Source: Siphonodentalium dalli (Eukaryota; Mollusca; Scaphopoda; Gadilida; Siphonodentaliidae). Taken from it: a DNA stretch of 64,000 nucleotides. The notes under the pieces were generated by a model, which saw nothing but the letters and a program-made list of their open reading frames with translations, searched no databases and had not been told where the DNA came from. Shown piece after piece: positions 26,041-39,239 of this stretch; position 1 is the stretch's first letter; each line of letters opens with the position of its first letter. Where the stretch lies: positions 70,223,980 through 70,287,979 of the forward strand of contig CP136063.1 of assembly GCA_032622095.1 (NCBI GenBank). Direction: 5' to 3'. The position numbers and the translations under genes are program-made.

Positions 26041-29000
26041 GTCGATTTATTATTTGCCATCCCCCAAGGATATCAGTAGGTGGGCAACCGAGGGTCAACT
26101 GATCCGGGTTTTCGGTAAGGCGGGTAGGAATGGTGATTATGTGGGCATATAGCGAAAACTTGTGCCACTAAATACTCAAACTATACGAAATTTCCTTCAA
26201 AATTGGTCGATTTCTTATTTGCCGTCCCCCATGATATCTGTAGGTTGTCAACCGAGGGTCAACTGGTCCGGGTTTTCGGTAAGGCGGGTAGGAATGGTGA
26301 TTATGTGGGCATATAGCGACAACTTGTGCCACTAAATACTCAAACTATACGAAATTTTCTTCAAAATTGGTCGATTTCTTATTTGCCATCCCCCAGGATA
26401 TCTGTAGGTGGTCAACCGAGGGTCAACTGGTCCGGGTTTTCAGCAAGGCGGGTAGGAATGGTGATTATGTGGGCTTATAGCGGCAACTTGTGCCACTAAA
26501 TAATCAAACCATACGAAATTTCCTTCAAAATTGGTCGATTTCTTATTTGCCATCCCCCAGGATATCTGTAGGTGGTCGACCGAGGGTTAACTGGTCCGGG
26601 TTTCCCCCCCCCCGCAGGATATCTGTTGGTGGTCGACCGAGGGTCAACTGGTCCGGGTTTTCGGCAAGGCGGGTAGGAATGGTGATTATGTGGGCTTATA
26701 GCGGCAACTTGTGCCACTAAATACTCAAACTATACGAAATTTCCTTCAAAATTGGTCGATTTCTTATTTGCCATCCCCCAAGGATATCTGTAGGTGGGCA
26801 ACCGAGGGTCAACTGATCCGGGTTTTCGGTAAGGTGGGTAGAAATGGTGATTATGTGGGCATATAGCGACAACTTGTGCCAATAAATACTCAAACTATAC
26901 GAAATTTCCTTCAAAATTGGTCGATTTCTTATTTGCCATCCCCCAAGGATATCTGTAGGTGGGCAATCGAGGGTCAACTGATCCGGGTTTTCGGTAAGGC
27001 GGGTAGGAATGGTGATTATGTGGGCATATAGCGAAAACTTGTGCCACTAAATACTCAAACTATACGAAATTTCCTTCAAAATTGGTCGATTTCTTATTTG
27101 CCATCCCCAATGATATCTGTAGGTGGTCAACCGAGGGTCAACTGGTCCGGGTTTTCGGTAAGGCGGGTAGGAATTGTGATTATGTGGGCATATAGCGACA
27201 ACTTGTGTCACTAAATACTCAAACTATACGAAATTTCCTTCAAAATTGATCCATTTCTTATTTGCCATCCCCCCAGGATATCTGTAGGTGGTCAACCGAG
27301 GGTCAACTGGTCCGGGTTTTCAGCAAGGCGGGTAGGAATGGTGATTATGTGGGCTTATAGCGGCAACTTGTGCCACTAACTAATCAAACTATACGAAATT
27401 TCCTTCAAAATTGGTCGATTTCTTATTTGCCATCCCCCAGGATATCTGTAGGTGGTCGACCGAGGGTCAACTGGTCCGGGTTTTCGGTAAGGCGGTAGAA
27501 ATGGTGATTATGTGGGCCTATATTGGCAACTTGTGCCACTAAATACTCAAACTATACGAAATTTCCTTCAAAATTGGTCGATTTCTTATTTGCCATCCCC
27601 CCCCCCAGGATATCTGTTGGTGGTCGACCGAGGGTCAACTGGTCCGGGTTTTCAGCAAGGCGGGTAGGAATGGTGATTATGTGGGCTTATAGCGGCAACT
27701 TGTGCCACTAAATACTCAAACTATACGAAATTTCCTTCAAACTTGGTCGATTTCTTATTTGCCATCCCCCAGGATATCTGTAGGTGGTCAACCGAGGGTA
27801 AACTGGTCCGGGTTTTCGGTAAGGCGGTAGGAATGGTGATTATGTGGGGTTATAGCGGCAACTTGTGCCACTAAATACTCAAACTATACGAAATTTCCTT
27901 CAAAATTGGTCGATTTCTTATTTGCCACCCCCCCCAGGATATCTGTTGGTGGTCGACCGAGGGTCAACTGGTCCCGGTTTTCGGCAACGTGGGTAGGAAT
28001 GGTGATTATGTGGGCTTATAGCGGCAACTTGTGCCACTAAATACTCAAATTATACGAAATTTCCTTCAAAATTGGTCGATTTCTTATTTGCCATCCCCCC
28101 AGGATATCTGTAGGTGGTCAACCGAGGGTCAACTGGTTCGGGTTTTCGGTAAGGCGGGTAGGAATGGTGATTATTTGGGCATATAGCGACAACTAGTGCC
28201 ACTAAATACTCAAACTAAACGAAATTTCCTTCAAAATTGGTCGATTTCTTATTTGACATCACCCCAGGATATCTGTAGGTGGTCAACCGAGGGTCAACTG
28301 GTAGGGTTTTCGGTAACGCGGGTAGGAATGGTGATTATGTGGGCATATAGCGACAACTTGTGCCACTAAATACTCAAACTATACGAAATTTCCTTCAAAA
28401 TTGGTCGATTTCTTATTTGCCATCCCCCCAGGATATCTGTAGGTGGACAAACGAGGGTCAACTGGTCCGGGTTTTCAGCAAGGCGGTTAGGAATGGTGAT
28501 TATGTGGGCTTATAGAGGCAACTTGTGCCACTAAATAATCAAACTATACGAAATTTCCTTCAAAATTGGTCGATTTCTTATTTGCCATCCCCCCAGGATA
28601 TCTGTAGGTGGTCAACCGAGGGTCAATTGGTCCGGGTTTTCGGTAAGGCGGGTATGAATGGTCATTATGTGGGCATATAGCGACAAATTGTGCCACTAAA
28701 TACTCAAACTATACGAAATTTCCTTCAAAATTAATCGATTTCTTATTTGCCACCCCCCCCCCCCCCCCAGGATATATGTTGGTGGTCGACCAAGGGTCAA
28801 CTGGTCCGGGTTTTCGGCAAGGCGGGTAGGAATGGTGATTATGTGGGCTTATAGTGGCAACTTGTGCCACTAAATACTCAAACTATACGAAATTTCCTTC
28901 AAAATTGGTCGATTTCTTATTTGTCATCCCCCCAGGATATCTGTAGGTGGTCAACCGAGGGTCAACTGGACAGGGTTTTCGGTAAGGCGGTAGGAATGGT

Positions 29001-32000
29001 GATTATGTGGGGTTATAGCGGCAACTTGTGCCACTAAATACTCAAACTATACGAAATTTCCTTCAAAATTGGTCGATTTATTATTTGCCATCCCCCAAGG
29101 ATATCAGTAGGTGGGCAACCGAGGGTCAACTGATCCGGGTTTTCGGTAAGGCGGGTAGGAATGGTGATTATGTGGGCATATAGCGAAAACTTGTGCCACT
29201 AAATACTCAAACTATACGAAATTTCCTTCAAAATTGGTCGATTTCTTATTTGCCGTCCCCCATGATATCTGTAGGTTGTCAACCGAGGGTCAACTGGTCC
29301 GGGTTTTCGGTAAGGCGGGTAGGAATGGTGATTATGTGGGCATATAGCGACAACTTGTGCCACTAAATACTCAAACTATACGAAATTTTCTTCAAAATTG
29401 GTCGATTTCTTATTTGCCATCCCCCAGGATATCTGTAGGTGGTCAACCGAGGGTCAACTGGTCCGGGTTTTCAGCAAGGCGGGTAGGAATGGTGATTATG
29501 TGGGCTTATAGCGGCAACTTGTGCCACTAAATAATCAAACCATACGAAATTTCCTTCAAAATTGGTCGATTTCTTATTTGCCATCCCCCAGGATATCTGT
29601 AGGTGGTCGACCGAGGGTTAACTGGTCCGGGTTTCCCCCCCCCCGCAGGATATCTGTTGGTGGTCGACCGAGGGTCAACTGGTCCGGGTTTTCGGCAAGG
29701 CGGGTAGGAATGGTGATTATGTGGGCTTATAGCGGCAACTTGTGCCACTAAATACTCAAACTATACGAAATTTCCTTCAAAATTGGTCGATTTCTTATTT
29801 GCCATCCCCCAAGGATATCTGTAGGTGGGCAACCGAGGGTCAACTGATCCGGGTTTTCGGTAAGGTGGGTAGAAATGGTGATTATGTGGGCATATAGCGA
29901 CAACTTGTGCCAATAAATACTCAAACTATACGAAATTTCCTTCAAAATTGGTCGATTTCTTATTTGCCATCCCCCAAGGATATCTGTAGGTGGGCAATCG
30001 AGGGTCAACTGATCCGGGTTTTCGGTAAGGCGGGTAGGAATGGTGATTATGTGGGCATATAGCGAAAACTTGTGCCACTAAATACTCAAACTATACGAAA
30101 TTTCCTTCAAAATTGGTCGATTTCTTATTTGCCATCCCCAATGATATCTGTAGGTGGTCAACCGAGGGTCAACTGGTCCGGGTTTTCGGTAAGGCGGGTA
30201 GGAATTGTGATTATGTGGGCATATAGCGACAACTTGTGTCACTAAATACTCAAACTATACGAAATTTCCTTCAAAATTGATCCATTTCTTATTTGCCATC
30301 CCCCCAGGATATCTGTAGGTGGTCAACCGAGGGTCAACTGGTCCGGGTTTTCAGCAAGGCGGGTAGGAATGGTGATTATGTGGGCTTATAGCGGCAACTT
30401 GTGCCACTAACTAATCAAACTATACGAAATTTCCTTCAAAATTGGTCGATTTCTTATTTGCCATCCCCCAGGATATCTGTAGGTGGTCGACCGAGGGTCA
30501 ACTGGTCCGGGTTTTCGGTAAGGCGGTAGAAATGGTGATTATGTGGGCCTATATTGGCAACTTGTGCCACTAAATACTCAAACTATACGAAATTTCCTTC
30601 AAAATTGGTCGATTTCTTATTTGCCATCCCCCCCCCCAGGATATCTGTTGGTGGTCGACCGAGGGTCAACTGGTCCGGGTTTTCAGCAAGGCGGGTAGGA
30701 ATGGTGATTATGTGGGCTTATAGCGGCAACTTGTGCCACTAAATACTCAAACTATACGAAATTTCCTTCAAACTTGGTCGATTTCTTATTTGCCATCCCC
30801 CAGGATATCTGTAGGTGGTCAACCGAGGGTAAACTGGTCCGGGTTTTCGGTAAGGCGGTAGGAATGGTGATTATGTGGGGTTATAGCGGCAACTTGTGCC
30901 ACTAAATACTCAAACTATACGAAATTTCCTTCAAAATTGGTCGATTTCTTATTTGCCACCCCCCCCAGGATATCTGTTGGTGGTCGACCGAGGGTCAACT
31001 GGTCCCGGTTTTCGGCAACGTGGGTAGGAATGGTGATTATGTGGGCTTATAGCGGCAACTTGTGCCACTAAATACTCAAATTATACGAAATTTCCTTCAA
31101 AATTGGTCGATTTCTTATTTGCCATCCCCCCAGGATATCTGTAGGTGGTCAACCGAGGGTCAACTGGTTCGGGTTTTCGGTAAGGCGGGTAGGAATGGTG
31201 ATTATTTGGGCATATAGCGACAACTAGTGCCACTAAATACTCAAACTAAACGAAATTTCCTTCAAAATTGGTCGATTTCTTATTTGACATCACCCCAGGA
31301 TATCTGTAGGTGGTCAACCGAGGGTCAACTGGTAGGGTTTTCGGTAACGCGGGTAGGAATGGTGATTATGTGGGCATATAGCGACAACTTGTGCCACTAA
31401 ATACTCAAACTATACGAAATTTCCTTCAAAATTGGTCGATTTCTTATTTGCCATCCCCCCAGGATATCTGTAGGTGGACAAACGAGGGTCAACTGGTCCG
31501 GGTTTTCAGCAAGGCGGTTAGGAATGGTGATTATGTGGGCTTATAGAGGCAACTTGTGCCACTAAATAATCAAACTATACGAAATTTCCTTCAAAATTGG
31601 TCGATTTCTTATTTGCCATCCCCCCAGGATATCTGTAGGTGGTCAACCGAGGGTCAATTGGTCCGGGTTTTCGGTAAGGCGGGTATGAATGGTCATTATG
31701 TGGGCATATAGCGACAAATTGTGCCACTAAATACTCAAACTATACGAAATTTCCTTCAAAATTAATCGATTTCTTATTTGCCACCCCCCCCCCCCCCAGG
31801 ATATATGTTGGTGGTCGACCAAGGGTCAACTGGTCCGGGTTTTCGGCAAGGCGGGTAGGAATGGTGATTATGTGGGCTTATAGTGGCAACTTGTGCCACT
31901 AAATACTCAAACTATACGAAATTTCCTTCAAAATTGGTCGATTTCTTATTTGTCATCCCCCCAGGATATCTGTAGGTGGTCAACCGAGGGTCAACTGGAC

Positions 32001-32100
32001 AGGGTTTTCGGTAAGGCGGTAGGAATGGTGATTATGTGGGGTTATAGCGGCAACTTGTGCCACTAAATACTCAAACTATACGAAATTTCCTTCAAAATTG
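26041..32100 (-). repeat. Near-perfect 3.03-kb tandem duplication of satellite
   Basis: Positions 26041-29071 and 29072-32100 match almost base for base over about 18 monomers. Marker variants (for example cccgcaggatatctg at about 26610 and 29642) are 3031 bp apart. The offset drops to 3029 after a C-tract that is 16 long at about 28753 and 14 long in the second copy. This is the most recent amplification in the window, or an assembly duplication. Confidence 0.92.
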
Positions 32101-34530
32101 GTCGATTTCTTATTTGCCATCCCCCCCAGGATATCTGTTGGTGGTCGACCGAGGGTCAACTGGTTCGGGTTTTCGGCAAGGTAGGTAGGAATGGTGATTA
32201 TGTGGGCTTATAGCGGCAACTTGTGCCACTAAATACTCAAACTATACGAAATTTCCTTCAAAATTGGTCGATTTCTCATTTGCCATCCCCCCCAGGATAT
32301 CTGTTGGTGGTCGACCGAGGGTCAACTGGTCCGGATTTTCGGCAAGGCGGGTAGGAATGGTGATTATGTGGGCTTATAGCGGCAACTTGTGCCACTAAAT
32401 ACTCAATCTATACGAAATTTCCTTCAAAATTGGTCGATTTCTTATTTGCCATCCCCCCAGGATATCTGTAGGTGGTAAACCGAGGGTCAACTGGTCTGGG
32501 TTTTCGGTAAGGCGGTAGGAATGGTGATTACGTGGTGTTATAGCGGCAACTTGTGCCACTAAACACTCAAACTATACGAAATTTCCTTCAAAATTGGTCG
32601 ATTTCTTATTTGCCACCCCCCCCCAGGATATCTGTTGGTGGTCGACCGAGGGTCAACTGGTTCTGGTTTTCGGCAAGGTCGGTAGGAATGGTGATTATGT
32701 GGGCTTATAGCGGCAACTTGTGCCACTAAATACTCAAACTATACGAAATTTCCTTCAAAATTGGTCGATTTCTTATTTGCCATCCCCCCAGGATATCTGT
32801 AGGTGGACAAACGAGGGTCAACTGGTCCGGGTTTTCAGCAAGTCGGTTAGGAATGGTGATTATGTGGGCTTATAGCGGCAACTTGTGCCACTAAATAATC
32901 AAACTATACGAAATTTCCTTCAAAATTGGTCGATTTCTTATTTGCCATCCCCCAAGGATATCTGTAGGTGGGCAACCGAGGGTCAACTGATCCGGGTTTT
33001 CGGTAAGGCGGGTAGGAATGGCGGTTATGTAGGCATATAGCGTAAACTTGTGCCACTAAATACTCAAACTATACGAAATTTCCTTCAAAATTGGTCGATT
33101 TCTTATTTGCCATCCCCCCAGGATATCTGTAGGTGGACAAACGAGGGTCAACTGGTCCGGGTTTTCAGCAAGGCGGTTAGGAATGGTGATTATGTGGGCT
33201 TATAGCGGCAACTTGTGCCACTAAATACTCAAACTATACGAAATTTCCTTCAAAATTGGTCGATTTCTTATTTGTCATCCCCCCAGGATATCTGTAGGTG
33301 GTCAACCGAGGGTCAACTGGACAGGGTTTTCGGTAAGGCTGTAGGAATGGTGATTATGTGGGGTTATAGCGGCAACTTGTGCCACTAAATACTCAAACTA
33401 TACGAAATTTCCTTCAAAATTGGTCGATTTATTATTTGCCATCCCCCCCAGGATATCTGTTGGTGGTCGACCGAGGGTCAACTGGTTCGGGTTTTCGGCA
33501 AGGTGGGTAGGAATGGTGATTATGTGGGCTCATAGCGGCAACTTGTGCCACTAAATACTCAAACTATACGAAATTTCCTTCAAAATTGGTCGATTTCTCA
33601 TTTGCCATCCCCCCCCAGGATATCTGTTGGTGGTCGACCGAGGGTCAAATGGTCCGGATTTTCGGCAAGGCGGGTAGGAATGGTGATTATGTGGGCTTAT
33701 AGCGGCAACTTGTGCCACTAAATACTCAATCTATACGAAATTTCCTTCAAAATTGGTCGATTTCTTATTTGCCATCCCCCCAGGATATCTGTAGGTGGTA
33801 AACCGAGGGTCAACTGGTCTGGGTTTTCGGTAAGGCGGTAGGAATGGTGATTACGTGGTGTTATAGCGGCAACTTGTGCCACTAAACACTCAAACTATAC
33901 GAAATTTCCTTCAAAATTGGTCGATTTCTTATTTGCCACCCCCCCAGGATATCTGTTGGTGGTCGACCGAGGGTCAACTGGTTCTGGTTTTCGGCAAGGT
34001 GGGTAGGAATGGTGATTATGTGGGCTTATAGCGGCAACTTGTGCCACTAAATACTCAAACTATACGAAATTTCCTTCAAAATTGGTCGATTTCTTATTTG
34101 CCATCCCCCAGGATATCTGTAGGTGGACAAACGAGGGTCAACTGGTCCGGGTTTTCAGCAAGGCGGTTAGGAATGGTGATTATGTGGGCTTATAGCGGCA
34201 ACTTGTGCCACTAAATAATCAAACTATACGAAATTTCCTTCAAAATTGGTCGATTTCTTATTTGCCATCCCCCAAGGATATCTGTAGGTGGGCAACCGAG
34301 GGTCAACTGATCCGGGTTTTCGGTAAGGCGGGTAGGAATGGCGGTTATGTAGGCATATAGCGTAAACTTGTGCCACTAAATACTCAAACTATACGAAATT
34401 TCCTTCAAAATTGGTCGATTTCTTATTTGCCATCCCCCCCAGGATATCTGTAGGTGGACAAACGAGGGTCAACTGGTCCGGGTTTTCAGCAAGGCGGCTA
34501 GGAATGGTGATTATGTGGGCTTATAGCGGC
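31890..34530 (-). repeat. 1.32-kb higher-order repeat (8 monomers), two copies
   Basis: Markers tgtcatccccc (31951 and 33273), ggtggtaaacc (32471 and 33794) and gcggttatgtaggc (33021 and 34341) are 1320-1323 bp apart with matching order between them. The copies differ at scattered sites, so this duplication is older than the 3.03-kb one. Similarity fades after about 34530. Confidence 0.85.
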
Positions 34531-36144
34531 AACTTGTGCCACTAAATAATCAAACTATACGAAATTTCCTTCAAAATTGGTCGATTTCTTATTTGCCATC
34601 CCCCCAGGATATCTGTAGGTGGTCAACCGGGGTCAATTGGTCCGGATTTTCGGTAAGGCGGGTATGAATGGTCATTATGTGGGCATATAGCGACAACTTG
34701 TGCCACTAAATACTCAAACTATACGAAATTTCCTTCAAAATTGGACGATTTCTTATTTGCCACCCCCCCCCAGGATATATGTTGGTGGTCGACCAAGGGT
34801 CAACTGGTCCGGATTTTCGGCAAGGCGGGTAGGAATGGTGATTATGTGGGCTTATAGCGGCAACTTGTGCCACTAAATACTCAAACTATACGAAATTTCA
34901 TTCAAATTGGTCGATTTCTTATTTGCCATCCCCCCAGGATGTCTGTAGGTGGTCAACCGAGGGTCAACTGGACAGGGTTTTCGGTAAGGCGGTAGGAATG
35001 GTGATTATGTGGGGTTATAGCGGCAACTTGTGCCACTAAATACTCAAACTATACGAAATTTCCTTCAAAATTGGTCGATTTCTTATTTGCCATCCCCCCA
35101 GGATATCTGTTGGTGGTCGACCGAGGGTCAACTGGTTCGGGTTTTCGGCAAGGTGGGTAGGAATGGTGATTATGTGGGCTTATAGCGGCAACTTGTGCCA
35201 CTAAATACTCAAACTATACGAAATTTCCTTCAAAATTGGTCGATTTCTTATTTGCCATCCCCCCAGGATATCTGTAGGTGGTCAACCGAGGGTCAACTGG
35301 ACAGGGTTTTCGGTAAGGCGGTAGGAATGGTGATTATGTGGGGTTATAGCGGCAACTTGTGCCACTAAATACTCAAACTATACGAAATTTCCTTCAAAAT
35401 TGGTCGATTTCTTATTTGCCATCCCCCCCAGGATATCTGTTGGTGGTCGACCGAGGGTCAACTGGTTCGGGTTTTCGGCAAGGTGGGTAGGAATGGTGAT
35501 TATGTGGGCTTATAGCGGCAACTTGTGCCACTAAATACTCAAACTATACGAAATTTCCTTCAAAATTGGTCGATTTCACATTTGCCATCCCCCCCCCAGG
35601 ATATCTGTTGGTGGTCGACCGAGGGTCAACTGGTCCGGATTTTCGGCAAGGCGGGTAGGAATGGTGATTATGTGGGCTTATAGCGGCAACTTGTGCCACT
35701 AAATACTCAAACTATACGAAATTTCCTTCAAAATTGGTCGATTTCTTATTTGCCATCCCCCCAGGATATCTGTAGGTGGTCAACCGAGGGTCAACTGGTT
35801 CGGGTTTTCGTTAAGGCGGGTATGAATGGTGATTATGTGGGCATATAGCGACAACTTGTGCCACTAAATAATCAAACTAAACGAAATTTCCTTCAAAATT
35901 GGTCGATTTCTTATTTGCCATCCCCCCAGGATATCTGTAGGTGGTCAACCGAGGGTCAACTGGTCCTGGTTTTCGGTAACGCGAGTAGGAATGGTGATTA
36001 TGTGGGCATATAGCGACAACTTGTGCCACTAAATACTCAAACTATACGAAATTTCCTTCAAAATTGGTCGATTTCTTATTTGCCATCCCCCAAGGATATC
36101 TGTAGGTGGGCAACCGAGGGTCAACTGATCCGTGTTTTCGGTAA

Positions 36145-36792
36145 GGTGGCAGTACACGATTTCACGGGTTGTAGGGGGTCTGAAAAATAGAAATATAAGT
36201 ATCTGGGGGGCATAATGGCCAGTGTAGCCTGTGTTAACTGTGTCATTACTGGTTTGAAGGTTTATTTATTTTACAAAACTGGGAAAGTTCTCAAAAAAGT
36301 AAAAAATTTGGATACGCAACAGGGTTTTCGTATTCAGTGAAGGCCAACTCTGCGTTATTGATTACAGGTAAATAGCCCGATTTCTCTCCCCTGAATTCTG
36401 TCATCTGGGCTCGCAAGACTTTTTTTTCAAATTGATACGATAACTTTTTTTCTATTTCAAATATTTCTCAGCTCTAGCATAGCTCTATCAGGTGGAAGAA
36501 GCTTATTTACTGACATTCGCTCTATCATGGTCTGTTTTTGGGTTGAAAATGGCCAATTTGAGTAAAAAAATGGGTAAAATTGAGCGGTTCGTGTGTGCTA
36601 ACCAAGGGACATAACTCAATGACAAACTGTACGAAGAACCAAAAGTACATTTATATGATTACACCTAAAATTTCTGTCGAAATTAAAACATGCTCGATGG
36701 AATATATGCCAACGATAATGGCTTAGCATTGATTTGAAGTACAGTACCCCATCCCAGGTTGGCAAAATTGCTGGAAATCGTGTATTGCTACC
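36145..36792 (-). mobile_element. TA-flanked MITE, copy 6 (diverged)
   Basis: 648 bp, reverse orientation, with more substitutions than the other copies (left end GGTGGCAG, right end TTGCTACC). The left flank is satellite ending in TA and the right flank is the segment U duplicate starting TTAAAG, so it lies on the same satellite/U boundary as truncated copy 4. No transposase frame. Confidence 0.85.
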
Positions 36793-37551
36793 TTAAAGAG
36801 AATATCAAATTGGATAAATTAGTGAAAATCTACTGAAACATTTTATCTTTCCTATCTTCGTGTCTGGGTTACTATTGACAGTTTCTATTTATGACTGTTC
36901 TCGGAATTAGGTGCATTTGCTTGTAGAGTATTTGTATCAGAGGCTGTAAACTTTGATAGTATGGATTCCAGCTTGACAAGTCACTGAATGATCACACCGA
37001 CAGGGCAAAAAACAAATTCAACGTATGTCTGCTATCGATAAAAAAAACATTCCGGTTCACATTTGTGATTATATATGCATCAGTTACTCTGTACGATTCG
37101 TTTCGAGTGGTGCGGTTTTGTGTAATTACATAAAATTGACATTAATTTAATGAAACGTGTTGCCACGCAAACATTTCAACAATGGATTTCCTTGGATACC
37201 TGGTGCGAAAAGCCATATTAATGTTGGTTATTTAGTCTTGGTCGTGTTTCCGAATGACCGAATAATGTCAATATGTATATTGGAGAGGGGGTAAAGTCAG
37301 TTACTGAGTTATCACGAACAGCGGGTGAGCACCAGCACAATACAAATGGTATATAAGATTCCATAAATAATTAAATAGTGTGATTTCAACTTGACAATTA
37401 AGTCATTGAATGTACACCGACCGGCCAAATAAACATGGTTCACATTTTGGGGGAGGGGTGATTATATATGCATTAGTTATTCCCTACGATTTGTTTGGAG
37501 TTTTGTTGCGTTCTTACATGTTTATGACTGACCACATAAAAGTGATTTGCA
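36793..37551 (+). repeat. Duplicate of segment U, cut by the palindrome
   Basis: Diverged copy of about 23846-24670: the same order of landmarks (atcaaattggataaattag, cttgacaagtcactgaatg, gtgttgccacgc, cgtgtttccgaatgaccg, cttgacaattaagtcattg, gatttgtttggag). Similarity stops where the left arm of the palindrome begins. The 74-codon frame at 37410-37634 crosses that junction and is not considered coding. Confidence 0.8.
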
Positions 37552-37813
37552 ATAGTGAAAGTATAGGGAACATGTGTGTCATCATGATATCTCAGACATT
37601 ATTTGGACACATGATACACCAACTCTTGAAATAACAACCCGTGATCGAGGGAGACGACTTTAATACAATATTGACATCACCCTAAACGTTAACACCACCA
37701 ACATATCTGTAAAACTACATATTTTGCTTACCAGCACAATTACTTATTGAGATATCCAGTTACCAAAAATCTCTAGATTCATCTTGTTTGTGTACGGCCA
37801 AATCCATTAATTT

Positions 37814-38107
37814 GTGTTTCTGCATATAACAATGTTGAGAACGTGCGTGTCGATCAGAAGACATAGCATGGCATTGACAATTACCACCATACTCGTGTGT
37901 TTGATTTGTAGCAACGTTCTTGATCAAAATTATTTTATAGAACGTGACCAAGCTGTTTTCGAAAACGCTAAGTCAATAAGTTTAAGAACGGAAGAATGGA
38001 GCATGTCCTTTTTATTGAATAATATCATTTTAATACATTTTTGGGGCATGTACACTTATGGAAGCGTATTGATTTACCTGACACACCCGTTACTAATCCC
38101 ACCTTAG
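37814..38107 (+). CDS. 97-codon frame of unknown function, palindrome left arm
   Basis: Open frame of 97 codons repeated with few changes on the opposite strand of the other arm (42103-42408). Residues from about 19 to 33 (MALTITTILVCLIC) look like a signal peptide or membrane segment, followed by a charged stretch. I do not recognise the family with confidence; the middle part is only faintly reminiscent of proteins carried by some invertebrate retroelements. A second hydrophobic stretch near residues 67-90 may be out-of-frame sequence. It lies 23 bp upstream of the ORF1-like pseudogene on the same strand, so both may come from one dead element. Whether it is translated is unknown. Confidence 0.3.
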   Translation: MFLHITMLRTCVSIRRHSMALTITTILVCLICSNVLDQNYFIERDQAVFENAKSISLRTEEWSMSFLLNNIILIHFWGMYTYGSVLIYLTHPLLIPP

Positions 38108-38130
38108 AACAATTACTAAAATAAAGTAAC

Positions 38131-38986
38131 ATGAACCAACCTGAACAACGGAAAACAACAGTTGACATTTCTCCTTATGAATTGAGACAGATACGATTTA
38201 GAAATGAAAGCCCAAAAGAAACTATAAATCCAAATCTTGGGTCGGAGATTAAATCAATGGTAGAGGCAGGCGTCAAAGAAGACATACGCATTGTGACCGC
38301 AGACTTAGCAGACATAGTAGTCAACCAAGTGACAAATACCATGCACACCCATGAAGTAGAAATTAAAGGGTTAAAAGAAAAACTTAAAGTGCAAGAGGAA
38401 AAACAAACAAATCACTGGATTCACATGTTAAAAAGTTGGAAGCTAAGATAGAAAACATGAGCAGCATGGCAGAGGAAGCAGCTTGAGATTTATAAATATG
38501 CCTGTTCAGGATAGTGCCACTAATTCCTGGAATTTAAATGCCAAGCAAATGGTAAAATAATTCTGCAAAGATAAACTAAACATCACCCTTCAAAACATTG
38601 ATATGAAAGAGGGTCACCCTTTGTCTGCAATTAGACATCCAAGGAAATCCAACACTGGTCCAAATTCCTCGACAGAATGTAAAACTGTTAACATAATAAT
38701 GCGATTCAATGACTGGGACATCAGACAATCCATATATAGTGCCAGGAAACAGTTAAAAGGGAAGTAGAAAGTCCTTATATGCGAGGATCTAACCAGGGAG
38801 AGACAGGCAGTGGTAAAACAGCTGGTCGACATGAGGAAACAACTTGCTCTCCAATCCCTTTTGACTCAAGATGGGAACATCTTCAAACTAGCAGAAACAT
38901 GTCCAAAGGTCATGATCAGGATGGAAGAAGATTTAAGCGAGAAACTACCAATCCCACCTCTTGATGGAGATGAATCAATGTCATAA
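38131..38986 (+). pseudogene. LINE ORF1-like pseudogene, palindrome left arm
   Basis: The first 106 codons (to 38451) encode a charged, helical segment with a probable coiled coil (EIKGLKEKLKVQEEKQ). Reading continues in other frames: about 38455-38500, then from about 38490 to the TAA at 38984-38986. The last part carries the layout seen in L1/Tx1-type ORF1 proteins: an RRM-like core ending in RFNDWDIRQSIYSARKQLKG, then CEDLTRERQAVVKQL and TQDGNIF. It is broken by at least one frameshift near 38440-38490, a TAA after NAKQMVK (about 38557) and a TAG after KQLKGK (about 38765). In life such proteins bind LINE RNA. Family assignment rests on motif recognition only. Confidence 0.6.
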
Positions 38987-39239
38987 AGACAATAAATCAA
39001 TAATGTTCAATAATGGCCATACATGTATGTACATATGTTGCCATCTTTTTCAGATAGGTGCTGAATAACTGTTTATCTTAAGGTTTCAGAATGAAGGTTT
39101 ATCTTAAGATTTCATAACTAATTTGTGTTTCTTCTCCTACACAATAAAAATAAAATAACACAATCAACTTACTATGTAAATTACAGAAAATTTAGTAGAA
39201 AGTAAAATTCAGGCATCCTTTCAAATACAAAAAAAAAGC

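Larger units (their letters stand above)
25806..36144 (-). repeat. Satellite array, reverse block 2
   Basis: Reverse-oriented monomers. The first 0.2 kb is the near-exact complement of the last 0.2 kb before MITE copy 1 (8742-8942), including the rare aatcatctaatttt variant, so the block is the inverted counterpart of forward block 1. It contains the 3.03-kb and 1.32-kb higher-order duplications listed separately, and a dimer-level duplication near 34930-35590 marked by ctggacagggttttcgg. It ends inside a monomer at ttttcggta, against MITE copy 6. Confidence 0.97.

Noticed and set aside
1-36144. CRISPR array or bacterial repeat system
   Set aside because: The repeats are whole 167-bp units without unique spacers, and the flanking DNA is eukaryotic.
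37760-37951. 63-codon minus-strand frame (mirrored at 42271-42462)
   Set aside because: It is antisense to the 97-codon frame in each arm and has no protein-like features.
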